Assembly: GCA_023258975.1 (NCBI GenBank)
Contig: JAHFRD010000003.1
Location: 62,001 to 126,000 of the forward strand
Source: Hydrogenophilales bacterium
Lineage (GTDB): Bacteria; Pseudomonadota; Gammaproteobacteria; Burkholderiales; Thiobacillaceae
Direction: 5' to 3'
Length of the DNA stretch: 64,000 nt
The translations under genes and the position numbers were made by a program. Below the pieces are notes generated by a model. It saw nothing but the letters and a program-made list of their open reading frames with translations. It made no database searches and was not told where the DNA came from. Position 1 is the stretch's first letter; each line of letters begins with the position of its first letter. Shown here piece after piece: positions 54,034 to 63,200 of the stretch.

Positions 54034-54708
54034 ATGGCCGTAATCGCCGCAACCGATAATTCCGCCGCCCTGGCGGCACAACTCAGCGGAACCAAGACCG
54101 CCACCGCGACCAGTTCATCCACGGAATTGAGCGACCGCTTTCTCAAGCTCCTGGTCACCCAGCTCAAGAACCAGGATCCGTTGAACCCAATGCAGAACGC
54201 CGAACTCACCACGCAGTTGGCGCAGATGTCCACGGTGGAAGGGGTGAACAAGCTGAATGACTCCATGACCGGCCTGCTCACCCAGACGCGCGCCACGCAG
54301 GCGCTGCAAGGCGCATCGCTGATCGGGCGGCAGGTGCTGGCGGAAGGCAAGCTGCTCAATCTGGGCGCGGCCGGCGCCGCCGGCGGCGTCAACCTGGCGG
54401 GCACGGCGGACAGCCTGAAAATCGACATCCTCAATGCTTCCGGAGGCGTGGTGCGCAGCCTGGATCTCGGCGCCCAGCCCGCCGGCCTGACGCGCTTCGC
54501 CTGGGATGGCCAGGACGCCGCCGGCAATGCCCTGGCGCAGGGCGCCTATGGCTTCAAGGTCAGCGCCAGCGCCGCCGGCAAGAGTGTCGAGACGACCGCT
54601 TACTCCCTGGCCGAGGCACTCAGCGTTTCCCTGGCCGCCAACGGCCTCGATGTCGAATTGACCGGCCTGGGCAACCTCGGCCTGGACAAGATCAAACAGA
54701 TCTTCTGA
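54034..54708 (+). CDS. flgD: Flagellar hook capping protein FlgD
   Basis: 224 residues. N-terminal scaffold signal LSDRFLKLLVTQLKNQDPLNPMQNAELTTQLAQMSTVEGV, then Ig-like/tudor-like FlgD domains (IDILNASGGVVRSLDLG, TRFAWDGQDAAGN). It caps the growing hook and is discarded. Twelve bases after flgC. Confidence 0.95.
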   Translation: MAVIAATDNSAALAAQLSGTKTATATSSSTELSDRFLKLLVTQLKNQDPLNPMQNAELTTQLAQMSTVEGVNKLNDSMTGLLTQTRATQALQGASLIGRQVLAEGKLLNLGAAGAAGGVNLAGTADSLKIDILNASGGVVRSLDLGAQPAGLTRFAWDGQDAAGNALAQGAYGFKVSASAAGKSVETTAYSLAEALSVSLAANGLDVELTGLGNLGLDKIKQIF

Positions 54709-54721
54709 AGGAGCGGATGAA

Positions 54722-55963
54722 ATGGGTTTCCAACAAGGATTGAGCGGCCTCAATGGCGCCGCGAAGAACCTGGACGTGATCGGCAACAACATCGCCAACA
54801 CCTCCACCATCGGCTTCAAGGGCAGCCGCACCGAGTTCGCCGACGTCTACGCCAACTCGCTCTACGGAACGGGTGTCAACCAGGCTGGCATCGGCTCCAA
54901 GATCGCGGCGGTGGCGCAGCAGTTCGATCAGGGCAATCTCTCGCAGACCAGCAACCCGCTGGATGTGGCGATCAACGGCAACGGCTTCTTCCGCATGAGC
55001 CAGGGCACCATCATTTCCTACAGCCGCAACGGCCAGTTCCACCTCGACCGCGACGGTTACATGATCAACAGCACCGGGCAGCGCCTGACCGGCACCACCT
55101 CCGCCGGCGCGCTGGGCGACTTGCAAGTGGACTTTGCCAACGCGGCGCCCAATCCAACCAGTACCCTGGCGCTGGGGTTCAACCTGGATTCGCGGCAAAG
55201 CACACCGGCTGCCTTCGCCCTGTCTCCCGCCGCGACCGGCTACAACCACTCCACCGCCGTGACTTTGTATGACGAACGTGGCAACGCGCAGACGCTGAAT
55301 CTGTATTTCCGCAAAACCAGCAATACGGTCTGGAGTGTGTACGGCAGTCTGGTCAACGCCTCCGGCACCCACCTGAATCTGGACGGCACGACACTGGCCG
55401 CCACACCTTCCCCGGCGGCGCTGGGCACCATTACCTACAACACCAATGGCACTTATGCCAGCACCACCGTGGCAAGCATTCCCGTAACGGCTGCGGCGCT
55501 CAATACTGGCGCCACCGCCCTGGCCGTCACCCCCGATTTCTCCACCTCCACCCTCTACGGCAGCAGCTTCGGCGTCACCTCGCTGTCGCAGAACGGCTAT
55601 GCCCAGGGTAACCTGGCCAACGTCACGGTGTCCGAGGATGGCCACATCCAGGGCCGCTATACCAACGGTGTCACCCAGAACATGGGCCAGGTCGCCCTGG
55701 TCAGCTTCAACAACATGCAGGGACTGGCCTCGATCGGCAACAACCAGTGGCTGGAAACCTACGAGTCGGGACAACCCACCGCGCCGCAGGCGCCGGGCAC
55801 CGGCACCCTGGGCCTGTTGCAGGCCGGCGCGGTGGAAGAAGCCAACGTCGATCTGACGGCGGAACTGGTCAACATGATCGTCGCGCAGCGCATGTACCAG
55901 GCCAACGCGCAGACCATCAAGACCCAGGATTCGATCCTGCAAACCCTGGTGAACCTGCGATGA
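54722..55963 (+). CDS. flgE: Flagellar hook protein FlgE
   Basis: 413 residues. Hook N-terminus (LSGLNGAAKNLDVIGNNIANTSTIGFK), central D-domains rich in Thr and Ala, C-terminus [29 protein letters not shown]. FlgE polymerises into the hook. 13 bases after flgD. A REP element separates it from flgF. Confidence 0.95.
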   Translation: MGFQQGLSGLNGAAKNLDVIGNNIANTSTIGFKGSRTEFADVYANSLYGTGVNQAGIGSKIAAVAQQFDQGNLSQTSNPLDVAINGNGFFRMSQGTIISYSRNGQFHLDRDGYMINSTGQRLTGTTSAGALGDLQVDFANAAPNPTSTLALGFNLDSRQSTPAAFALSPAATGYNHSTAVTLYDERGNAQTLNLYFRKTSNTVWSVYGSLVNASGTHLNLDGTTLAATPSPAALGTITYNTNGTYASTTVASIPVTAAALNTGATALAVTPDFSTSTLYGSSFGVTSLSQNGYAQGNLANVTVSEDGHIQGRYTNGVTQNMGQVALVSFNNMQGLASIGNNQWLETYESGQPTAPQAPGTGTLGLLQAGAVEEANVDLTAELVNMIVAQRMYQANAQTIKTQDSILQTLVNLR

Positions 55964-55980
55964 AATCCGTCGCCAACGTC

Positions 55981-56057
55981 GTAGGAGCCGGCTTGCCGGC
56001 GATGGCAATGTTCGCCCGGAGCACTGCCGTTGCCTTCGCGAGCAAGCTCGCTCCTAC
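55981..56057. repeat. REP element (family 1 variant) between flgE and flgF
   Basis: The left arm is gtaggagccggcttgccggc, the right arm ctcgctcctac-type with several mismatches, and a longer loop, so this copy is older or divergent. It occupies most of the 136-base flgE-flgF gap and could reduce expression of the genes that follow. Confidence 0.8.
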
Positions 56058-56099
56058 GATAAGCAGCTGGTTTTTCGCCAAGCCGTCCGAGGGACATCC

Positions 56100-56843
56100 G
56101 TGGACCGCATGATCTACATCGCCATGACCGGCGCGCGCGAGGTGACGCGGCAGCAGGCGGCGGTCACGCACAATCTGGCCAATGTTTCCACCCACGGTTT
56201 CCGCCAGGAACTCAATGTGTTCCGCGCCCTGCCGGTGGTGGGCGAGGGGGCGAAGACGCGCGCCTTCGTTTTGGAAACCACGCCGCGCACGGACTTCACC
56301 CAGGGCGTGTTGCAGCAAACCGGCCGTCCGCTCGATGTGGCGCTGCGCGGGCCGGGCTGGATCGCGGTGCAGGGCGCGGACGGCAAGGAAGCGTATACCC
56401 GCATGGGCCATCTCCAGGCCAGCCCGAACGGCATTCTGCAAACCACGAACGGGCTCAACGTCCTGGGCGATGCCGGCCCCATCGCGGTGCCGCCGGGCCA
56501 GGACATCATCGTCGGCCGCGACGGCACCATTTCCAGCGTGCCGATCGGGCAGAACCTCAATGCCGTCGCCATCGTCGGCCGCATCAAGCTGACCAACCCG
56601 AAGGAAACCGATCTGGTACGTGGCGACGACGGCCTGTTTCGCCAGAGCAATGGCCAGCCGGCATTGGCCGACGCCGGCGTCACCCTGGTATCGGGCGCCC
56701 TGGAAACCAGCAACGTGAACCCCGCCGAGGCGCTGGTGAACATGGTCAGCCTGGCGCGCCAGTTCGACATGCAGATGCGCCTGTTGCGTGTCGCCCAGGA
56801 CAACGAGGGCAGTGCCAACAAAGTGCTGTCCGCCAACGGATAA
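56100..56843 (+). CDS. flgF: Flagellar basal-body rod protein FlgF
   Basis: 247 residues from the GTG at 56100, giving MDRMIYIAMTGA, the standard FlgF start, with a GAGGGAC ribosome site. Rod-family N- and C-termini (NLANVSTHGFRQE; SNVNPAEALVNMVSLARQFDMQMRLL). FlgF is a proximal rod subunit. Confidence 0.95.
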   Translation: MDRMIYIAMTGAREVTRQQAAVTHNLANVSTHGFRQELNVFRALPVVGEGAKTRAFVLETTPRTDFTQGVLQQTGRPLDVALRGPGWIAVQGADGKEAYTRMGHLQASPNGILQTTNGLNVLGDAGPIAVPPGQDIIVGRDGTISSVPIGQNLNAVAIVGRIKLTNPKETDLVRGDDGLFRQSNGQPALADAGVTLVSGALETSNVNPAEALVNMVSLARQFDMQMRLLRVAQDNEGSANKVLSANG

Positions 56844-56852
56844 GGAAAAAAC

Positions 56853-57635
56853 ATGCTTCGTTCCCTGCACATCGCCCGTACCGGCCTGGATGCCCAGCAA
56901 ACCCAGCTGGACGTGGTTTCCAACAACCTCGCCAACGTCTCCACCACCGGCTTCAAGAAATCGCGCGCGGTGTTCGAGGATCTGCTCTACCAGACCATGC
57001 GCCAAGCCGGCTCCCAGTCTTCGCAGCAGACGCAGTTGCCCTCCGGCTTTCAGTTGGGTGTCGGCGTGCGGCCGGTGGCGACCGAGCGCATCTTCCAGCA
57101 GGGTTCGCTGCAGCAGACTTCCAACCCCCTGGATGTGGCGATCAACGGCAAGGGCTTCTTCCAGATCCAGATGCCGGACGGCAGCCTGGCCTATACCCGC
57201 GACGGTTCCTTCCAGACCGACAGCCAGGGCAATCTGGTCACCGCCAGCGGTTACGCGGTGCTGCCCAACATGCAGATTCCGTCCAACGCCCAGGTCATCA
57301 CCATCGCCCGCGACGGCATCGTCAGCGTGACCACGCCGGGCAACGCCACGCCCACCCAACTGGGGCAGATTCAACTGGCCACCTTCATCAACCCGGCCGG
57401 CCTGCAAAGCCAGGGCGAAAACCTGTTCATCGAAACCGCCGCTTCCGGCGCGCCGCTGCCGAACAACCCTGGCACCGACGGCATGGGTGTGCTCAACCAG
57501 TCCTTCATCGAGACGTCCAACGTCAACGTGGCCGAGGAACTGGTCAACATGATCGTCGCCCAGCGCGCCTATGAGCTGAACTCGCGCGCCATCACCACTT
57601 CCGACCAGATGTTGCAGCGGCTGACACAGATCTGA
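56853..57635 (+). CDS. flgG: Flagellar distal rod protein FlgG
   Basis: 260 residues, typical FlgG size. N-terminus [44 protein letters not shown], including the FlgG-specific extension. C-terminus [30 protein letters not shown]. Nine bases after flgF. Confidence 0.97.
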   Translation: MLRSLHIARTGLDAQQTQLDVVSNNLANVSTTGFKKSRAVFEDLLYQTMRQAGSQSSQQTQLPSGFQLGVGVRPVATERIFQQGSLQQTSNPLDVAINGKGFFQIQMPDGSLAYTRDGSFQTDSQGNLVTASGYAVLPNMQIPSNAQVITIARDGIVSVTTPGNATPTQLGQIQLATFINPAGLQSQGENLFIETAASGAPLPNNPGTDGMGVLNQSFIETSNVNVAEELVNMIVAQRAYELNSRAITTSDQMLQRLTQI

Positions 57636-57695
57636 GCGGTGCGCTGATCCATGTGCTGATCTGCGTGACCTCGCCGTCCGACCCAGGAGCCGATC

Positions 57696-58376
57696 ATGAA
57701 AATCCCGTTCTTCACCCTCGCCGCCGCGCTGCTGGCCGGCTGCGCCACGCCGCCGCCGTCCACCGCCATCCAGTACCCCCTTAGCGCGCGCCCGGAGGCG
57801 CACGTCGCGGCGCCGGACAACCACGGCTCCATCTTCCAGGCGCCGCGCGCCCAGGCGCGGCCAGGCATGGCGCTGTTCGAGGATCGCAAGGCGCGTTATG
57901 TCGGCGACACCCTGACCGTGAATCTGGTGGAAAAGACCGAGGCCAAGCGCAGGTCGGAAACCACGGACGAGCGCAAGGCCTCGGCCAATGTCAACATTCC
58001 CTCGCCTCACCTGTTCGGACAGCAACGCGGCCTGGGCGCCACCGCGTGGGATGCCGCCAGCAGCAACAAACAGGAACTCAAGGACAACGAAACCAATTCC
58101 AACAGCGTGAGCGGCTCCATCACGGTCACGGTGGTGGAGGTGCTGGGCAACGGCCATCTGGTGGTGGCGGGTGAGAAACAACTGGCGATCAACAACGACA
58201 CCGAATACATCCGCCTGGCCGGCGTGGTGAATCCGGCCCAACTCAGCAACGCCAACAGCATCAGTTCCACCCAGTTGGCCAACGTGCAGTTTGAATCGAA
58301 GAACACGCAAAGCCTCGACAAGTCGCAGGTGGGCAGCATGCTGGCGCGCTTCTTCCTGACCGTGTTGCCGTTTTGA
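57696..58376 (+). CDS. flgH: Flagellar L-ring lipoprotein FlgH
   Basis: 226 residues. Lipobox LAGC (Cys16), LFEDRKARYVGDTLTVNLVEKTEA, and a C-terminal region RLAGVVNPAQLSNANSISSTQLANVQFE with a final VLPF, the FlgH signature. Forms the outer-membrane L ring. A sigma-54 promoter for flgI starts right after its stop. Confidence 0.97.
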   Translation: MKIPFFTLAAALLAGCATPPPSTAIQYPLSARPEAHVAAPDNHGSIFQAPRAQARPGMALFEDRKARYVGDTLTVNLVEKTEAKRRSETTDERKASANVNIPSPHLFGQQRGLGATAWDAASSNKQELKDNETNSNSVSGSITVTVVEVLGNGHLVVAGEKQLAINNDTEYIRLAGVVNPAQLSNANSISSTQLANVQFESKNTQSLDKSQVGSMLARFFLTVLPF

Positions 58377-58377
58377 T

Positions 58378-58393
58378 TGGCATGGGATTTGCT
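58378..58393 (+). promoter_or_regulatory. Sigma-54 promoter upstream of flgI
   Basis: TGGCATGGGATTTGCT: the GG and GC elements are ten bases apart, as sigma-54 requires; one base differs from TGGCAC. It would start near 58404, 29 bases before flgI, giving a second, internal promoter for flgI-flgL. Confidence 0.8.
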
Positions 58394-58432
58394 TGATATG
58401 AACGTCGAGTCAGCCACGCCAAGGAAGCCCTC

Positions 58433-59524
58433 ATGAAACGCCGCATCCTCGCCCTTCTCGCCGTCGGCCTCTCCACCCTCGCGCTCCAACCGGTCCAGGC
58501 GGATCGAATCAAGGACATCAGCACCATTTCCGGCATCCGCTCCAACCAACTGGTCGGCTATGGCGTGGTGGTGGGCCTGGACAACACCGGCGACACCTCC
58601 GCCATCACCGGCCAGGGGCTGGCCAATCTGATGAACAACCTGGGCCTCGCCCCCGGCCAGAACTTCACCAGCAAGAACACCGCCTCGGTCATGGTGACGG
58701 CGTCCCTGCCCGCCTTCACCCGCCCCGGCGACAGCATCGACGTGACCGTTTCCGCCCTGGGCGGCTCCAAGAGCCTGCGCGGCGGCACCCTCTTGATGAC
58801 GCCGCTGAAAGGCGCCGACAGCCAGATTTACGCGATGGCGCAGGGCTCGCTGCTGGTCGGCGGCGCGGGCGCCTCGGGAGGCGGTTCATCGACCGTGGTC
58901 AACCATCTCTCCGCCGGCCGCATTCCCGGTGGCGCCACGGTGGAACGCGCCGTGCCCATGCGGGTGGGCCAGGGCGATTTCATTACCCTGGAACTGAAGG
59001 AATCCGACTTCACCACCGCCAGCCGCGTGAGCGACACCATCGAGCGCAACTTCGGCCGCGGCGTGGCCATCCCCCTCGACGCGCGGGTAATCCAGGTGAA
59101 GGCGCCGGCCGACCCGGGGCAGCGCGTGGCATTCATTTCGCAACTGGAAAATCTCAGCCTCAATCCCGGCCTGTCCACGCCCAAGGTCATCATCAACGCG
59201 CGCACCGGTTCCATCGTCATGAACCAGTTGGTGAGCGTGGACAAATGCGCCATCGCCCACGGCAACCTGTCGGTCACCATCACGGCGGAAACCCAGGTTT
59301 CACAACCCAATCCGCTCTCCGGCGGACAGACCGCCGTCACCCAGAAGGCCGACGTGCAGGTGAAAAGCGACAAGGGCGAATTGATGACGGTGCCGGCCAC
59401 CGCCTCGCTCAATGACGTGGTCAAGGCGCTCAATGCCCTCGGCGCCACGCCGCAGGATCTGCTCGCCATCCTGCAGGCCATGAAGGCGGCCGGCGCGCTC
59501 AAGGCGGATCTGGAGATCATCTGA
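58433..59524 (+). CDS. flgI: Flagellar P-ring protein FlgI
   Basis: 363 residues with a signal peptide (LALLAVGLSTLALQPVQA) and the FlgI pattern DRIKDISTISGIRSNQLVGYGVVVGLDNTGD, NNLGLAPGQNFTSKN and VKAPADPGQRVAFISQLENL. Forms the periplasmic P ring. Overlaps flgJ by one base (TGATG). Confidence 0.97.
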   Translation: MKRRILALLAVGLSTLALQPVQADRIKDISTISGIRSNQLVGYGVVVGLDNTGDTSAITGQGLANLMNNLGLAPGQNFTSKNTASVMVTASLPAFTRPGDSIDVTVSALGGSKSLRGGTLLMTPLKGADSQIYAMAQGSLLVGGAGASGGGSSTVVNHLSAGRIPGGATVERAVPMRVGQGDFITLELKESDFTTASRVSDTIERNFGRGVAIPLDARVIQVKAPADPGQRVAFISQLENLSLNPGLSTPKVIINARTGSIVMNQLVSVDKCAIAHGNLSVTITAETQVSQPNPLSGGQTAVTQKADVQVKSDKGELMTVPATASLNDVVKALNALGATPQDLLAILQAMKAAGALKADLEII

Positions 59525-60420
59525 TGCTGCCCGCAGTCACCACGCATGCCAGCGACACTCTCGCCGTCGATGTCAGCGGCGCCCAGGCGCTCAAGGCCAG
59601 GGCGGCCGCCGGCGACAAGAGCGCCCTGCGCGCGGCGGCGCAGCAGTTTGAATCGCTGATGGTCGGCATGATGTTGAAAAGCATGCGCGCGACGAAGTTT
59701 TCCGATGAAGACGACCCCCTGACCAGCGGCGAGGGCGTCAAGTTGTACCGCGACCTGCTCGACCAGCAATGGGCAGATAAATTATCCAAAGGTCGCGGCC
59801 TGGGCTTCGCGGACATGATCGTGAAGAGCCTGGATCGGTACACCGGCGCGGTTGCGGTAGGAGCGGGCTTGCCCGCGATGGAGACGTCGCAATCGCGGGC
59901 AAGCCCGCTCCTACGGGTGGAGGATCCCCGTGATGCCGAACCGGCGCCGCCGTCCGCCGCATCCGAGCGCAAGCGCACTTTCCTGGAAACGCTGCGCCCG
60001 CACGCCGAAGCGGCCGCGACGGCCACCGGAGTACCGGTCGATACCATCCTCGCCCACGCGGCGCTGGAATCCGGCTGGGGCGCGCGTGAAATCAGGGGGG
60101 CGAACGGCCAGGCCTCACACAACCTGTTCGGTATCAAGGCCGGCGGCAACTGGCGCGGCGACGCGGTGGAAACGCTGACCACCGAATATCGCCAGGGATT
60201 GCCGATGAAACTCGCGCAAAGTTTCCGCGCCTATCCCGATTACGGCGCCGCCTTCGCCGACTACGCCGGCCTGCTCAAGGCCCGTTATGCGGACGCGCTC
60301 AAAAGCGATGGCGCGGGCGGCTTCGCCGAGAGTCTGGCGGCCGGCGGCTATGCCACCGACCCGGCCTACGCCGGCAAACTGAAATCCGTCATCGCCAGCG
60401 TGGCGCGGGCGGGGGCTTAA
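59524..60420 (+). CDS. flgJ: Flagellar rod-cap muramidase FlgJ, with a REP-encoded linker
   Basis: 298 residues. The N-terminal rod-capping domain (about 30-105: LRAAAQQFESLMVGMMLKSMR, GEGVKLYRDLLDQQWADKLSKGRGLGFADMIVKSL) and the C-terminal glucosaminidase-type muramidase (about 150-298: ETLRPHAEAAATATGVPVDTILAHAALESGWGAREI with the catalytic Glu). Residues about 112-131 (VGAGLPAMETSQSRASPLLR) are the translation of a REP element at 59857-59914. The frame is preserved, so the protein can still work: cap and muramidase stay linked by an extra loop. Confidence 0.95.
   Translation: MLPAVTTHASDTLAVDVSGAQALKARAAAGDKSALRAAAQQFESLMVGMMLKSMRATKFSDEDDPLTSGEGVKLYRDLLDQQWADKLSKGRGLGFADMIVKSLDRYTGAVAVGAGLPAMETSQSRASPLLRVEDPRDAEPAPPSAASERKRTFLETLRPHAEAAATATGVPVDTILAHAALESGWGAREIRGANGQASHNLFGIKAGGNWRGDAVETLTTEYRQGLPMKLAQSFRAYPDYGAAFADYAGLLKARYADALKSDGAGGFAESLAAGGYATDPAYAGKLKSVIASVARAGA
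59857..59914. repeat. REP element (family 1) inside flgJ, read in frame
   Basis: 58 bases with perfect arms gtaggagcgggcttgcccgc and its complement, separated by the spacer gatggagacgtcgcaatc. It lies in the linker between the cap and muramidase domains. The 58 bases, with flanking bases gained or lost, keep the frame. Confidence 0.93.
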
Positions 60421-60422
60421 GG

Positions 60423-60445
60423 AATATCGGCGGAACGCCGATATT
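60423..60445. repeat. Perfect 10-bp hairpin between flgJ and flgK
   Basis: AATATCGGCG-GAA-CGCCGATATT (60423-60445), in a 45-base gap that also holds the flgK ribosome site (AGGAGG). No T-tract follows, so it may modulate rather than end transcription into flgK, for example by protecting the mRNA or delaying read-through. Confidence 0.65.
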
Positions 60446-60465
60446 GAACGCGACAGGAGGTTGCA

Positions 60466-62106
60466 ATGGCGGCGGGAATTCTAGGTATCGGTGTAACGGG
60501 CTTGAATGCCGCGCAGGCGGGCATCCGCACCACCGAGCACAACATCAGCAACATCAACACCGCCGGCTATCGTCGCCAGGAGGTGGATTTTTCCGCCCTG
60601 CGCCCCAGCTATGCCGGCAACGCAGGCTGGATCGGCAATGGCGTGGCGATGGATTCGGTGCGCCAGCGCTACAGCCAGTTTCTCGACAATGAAGTGTTGC
60701 TCGACCAGTCGCGCCTGTCGCGCCACGAAACCTATTCCAGTTATGCAAGCCAGGTGGACAGCCTGCTGGGCAAGACCGACAGCAGCCTGATGGGCCCGAT
60801 CAACGCCTTCTTCGATGCCGCGAACGAAGTGGCCAACGATCCGGCCGCCGGCAGCGCGCGCCAGGTATTGTTGTCGGCGGGCAAGAGTCTGGCCGGCCGG
60901 GTCAATCTGCAGGAACAGTCGCTGCGCCAGTTGCGCGACGACTCCAATCTCGAAATCAGCAACCTGGCGACCCGCATCAACAACTTTGCCGGCAAGATCG
61001 CCACGCTCAACGACAGCGTCACTCGCCTTGAGGTCGGCAGCGGCCAGCCGGCCAACGACTTGCGCGACCAGCGCGACCAACTGGTGGGCGAACTGAACAA
61101 GCTGGTGAACACCACCACCCTGCGCGACAGCGACGGCAGCTACAACCTCTTCATCGGCGGCGGCCAGGCACTGGTACTGGGGAATCGCGCCTACACACTG
61201 AGCGCCACCACCGACCCCAACAACAGCGACCTGAAAATCCCCACACTGAACATCGGCGGCACGCCGCTGCCCCTGGACGCCAGCCTGATCACCGGCGGCG
61301 AGTTGGGCGGGGTGCTGGCGCAACGCTCGGAAGTGCTGATGCCCGCCATGAGTGAACTCAACCGCATCGCCGTGGCCCTGGGCGCGGAGGTGAACCGGAT
61401 TCAACGCGGTGGGTTGCAACTGGATGCGGCCACGGCGGGGGGGGATTTTTTCAGTAGCGTGGTGCAGCAGACCTCCGGATCATCGTGGATCAATGCCAGC
61501 TTCACCGGGAATCCACTGGCCAACGAGAACTACTCGGTGGTCTACAACTCCGCGACCACCGACTACACGGTCACCCGCTTGTCCGACAGCGCCAGCGGCA
61601 ACTTCGCGGCCGGTGCCGAAGTTACCTTCGGTGGCACCGCGCAGGGCTTCACGATCGCGGCCGGCACCCCCGCCCCGGCGAACACGAATGCCTGGAACCT
61701 CAACTTCAATAACTACGCCCGCGGCATGTCCATGCTGCTGACCAGCGGCGACCAGATCGCCGCCGCCTCCGCCACCGCGCCCACCGGCCCCGGCGACAAC
61801 CGCAATGCCCTGGCCCTGGCGGCGTTGCGCGTGGGTTCCACCGCGCTCAACAGCGGCAATTTCGCCACCGCCTACAACAGTCTGGTCGGCGGCACCGCCG
61901 CCTACACTTCCGAGGCGGAACTCAGCCGTTCCGCCTATGACACCCTCACGCAACAGGCAAAGGCGGCCCAGCAGTCGGTCTCCGGCGTCAATCTGGATGA
62001 GGAGGCGGTCAATCTCATCCGCTACCAGCAGGCCTACCAGGCGGCGGCGCGCGCCATCAGCGTGGCCAACACCCTGTTCAGCGAAGTCCTCGCCATCGGC
62101 CGATAA
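60466..62106 (+). CDS. flgK: Flagellar hook-associated protein FlgK (HAP1)
   Basis: 546 residues. N-terminal ILGIGVTGLNAAQAGIRTTEHNISNINTAGYRRQEV, central LGKTDSSLMGPINAFFDAANEVANDPA, C-terminal GVNLDEEAVNLIRYQQAYQAAARAISVANTLFSEVL. Joins hook and filament. FlgN, encoded at 49778-50224, is its chaperone. Confidence 0.96.
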   Translation: MAAGILGIGVTGLNAAQAGIRTTEHNISNINTAGYRRQEVDFSALRPSYAGNAGWIGNGVAMDSVRQRYSQFLDNEVLLDQSRLSRHETYSSYASQVDSLLGKTDSSLMGPINAFFDAANEVANDPAAGSARQVLLSAGKSLAGRVNLQEQSLRQLRDDSNLEISNLATRINNFAGKIATLNDSVTRLEVGSGQPANDLRDQRDQLVGELNKLVNTTTLRDSDGSYNLFIGGGQALVLGNRAYTLSATTDPNNSDLKIPTLNIGGTPLPLDASLITGGELGGVLAQRSEVLMPAMSELNRIAVALGAEVNRIQRGGLQLDAATAGGDFFSSVVQQTSGSSWINASFTGNPLANENYSVVYNSATTDYTVTRLSDSASGNFAAGAEVTFGGTAQGFTIAAGTPAPANTNAWNLNFNNYARGMSMLLTSGDQIAAASATAPTGPGDNRNALALAALRVGSTALNSGNFATAYNSLVGGTAAYTSEAELSRSAYDTLTQQAKAAQQSVSGVNLDEEAVNLIRYQQAYQAAARAISVANTLFSEVLAIGR

Positions 62107-62159
62107 CGGACATGGCGGATGATGCCGTCCCGGAAAATGAACATCTCCCCGCCGTGCCC

Positions 62160-62204
62160 CTTCCCTCACCCCCAGCCCCGCTCCCGCGAGGGGAGAGGGG
62201 AGCT
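62160..62204. repeat. Purine/pyrimidine-rich repeat before flgL
   Basis: A ccctcacccccagccccgct-type stretch followed by its rough complement (cgaggggagaggggag). This kind of CCCTC-rich imperfect palindrome is a dispersed element in many proteobacterial genomes. It fills part of the 140-base flgK-flgL gap. Confidence 0.6.
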
Positions 62205-62246
62205 TCAAGCGTCGCTATCGCGACGTTCACGTTGAAGGAGTGAATC

Positions 62247-63200
62247 ATGCGTATCAGCTCCCTGACCTATTTCACCAGCAGCCTGGGCGCCATGCAGACC
62301 AACCAGGCGAACATCGCCCGTTTGAGCGAGCAGATCGCCAGCGATACCCGCATCCTCTCGCCCAAGGACGATCCGCTGGCGACCGGCAAGGCGCTCGACC
62401 TGTCCAACCGCGTCGCCCTGCGCGACCAGCATCTGGCCAACCAGCAGAAGGCGGAACTGGATCTCAACTACGAAAGCACCGTGCTCAACGGAATGCGCGG
62501 CGTGTTGAACAACGTCAACAAGCAATTGACCGGGATGAGTCCGAATCAGACCCAGGCACTGCGCGACCAATACGCGGCGATCGTCAACGGCGCCTATATC
62601 CAGCTCAAGGAACTGGCCAACACGCGGAATCCGGAGGGAAATTACATTTTCGGCGGCTACCAGAGCGGCGTTGTGCCCTTTACCCATAGCCCAGCCTATG
62701 GCACGGCGACCACCGTCAGCCCCGACACTACCTACAACGGCACGGCCTATGGTTCCGCCACCGCGCCCGCAGGCGTGCGCTCCATCGAAGTGGCTTCGGG
62801 ACGCGACATCCAGGTCAACGACAATCTGGATGTAATGTTCCAGTCCGGAGCGGCCCCGGGCAAGGACGACATTCTGAGAACAGTGGATCAACTCGCGGTC
62901 GATCTCAAAGCGGGAACCATCACCCAGGCTCAACTGGATACCACCATTACCAAGGTCAACACCGCCCTGACCGCGCTTGGGAGAATGGAAAGCCGTGTCG
63001 GCGCCGCCCAGGTGGAGTTGAAGGAGGTCGGCACGGCGACGCGCAGTCTGCGTCTCGCCGAACAGAGCGCGTTGAGCGGCCTGCTGCAACTCGACAAGGC
63101 CGCCGCCATCATCGAACAGCAATCGCGCCAGACCAGCCTGGAGGCCGCGCAACGCGCCTACGCGCAGACCAGCAAACTTTCGCTGTTCAGCTATCTGTGA
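62247..63200 (+). CDS. flgL: Flagellar hook-associated protein FlgL (HAP3)
   Basis: 317 residues. Flagellin-like ends: SSLTYFTSSLGAMQTNQANIARLSEQIASDTRILSPKDDP and RVGAAQVELKEVGTATRSLRLAEQSALSG. Junction protein between FlgK and filament. Its stop overlaps the DUF2288 start (TGATG). Confidence 0.95.
   Translation: MRISSLTYFTSSLGAMQTNQANIARLSEQIASDTRILSPKDDPLATGKALDLSNRVALRDQHLANQQKAELDLNYESTVLNGMRGVLNNVNKQLTGMSPNQTQALRDQYAAIVNGAYIQLKELANTRNPEGNYIFGGYQSGVVPFTHSPAYGTATTVSPDTTYNGTAYGSATAPAGVRSIEVASGRDIQVNDNLDVMFQSGAAPGKDDILRTVDQLAVDLKAGTITQAQLDTTITKVNTALTALGRMESRVGAAQVELKEVGTATRSLRLAEQSALSGLLQLDKAAAIIEQQSRQTSLEAAQRAYAQTSKLSLFSYL

Noticed and set aside
55917-58310. 797-codon minus-strand open frame opposite flgE-flgH
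   Set aside because: Antisense shadow of four well-recognised flagellar genes; composition and lack of motifs argue against coding.
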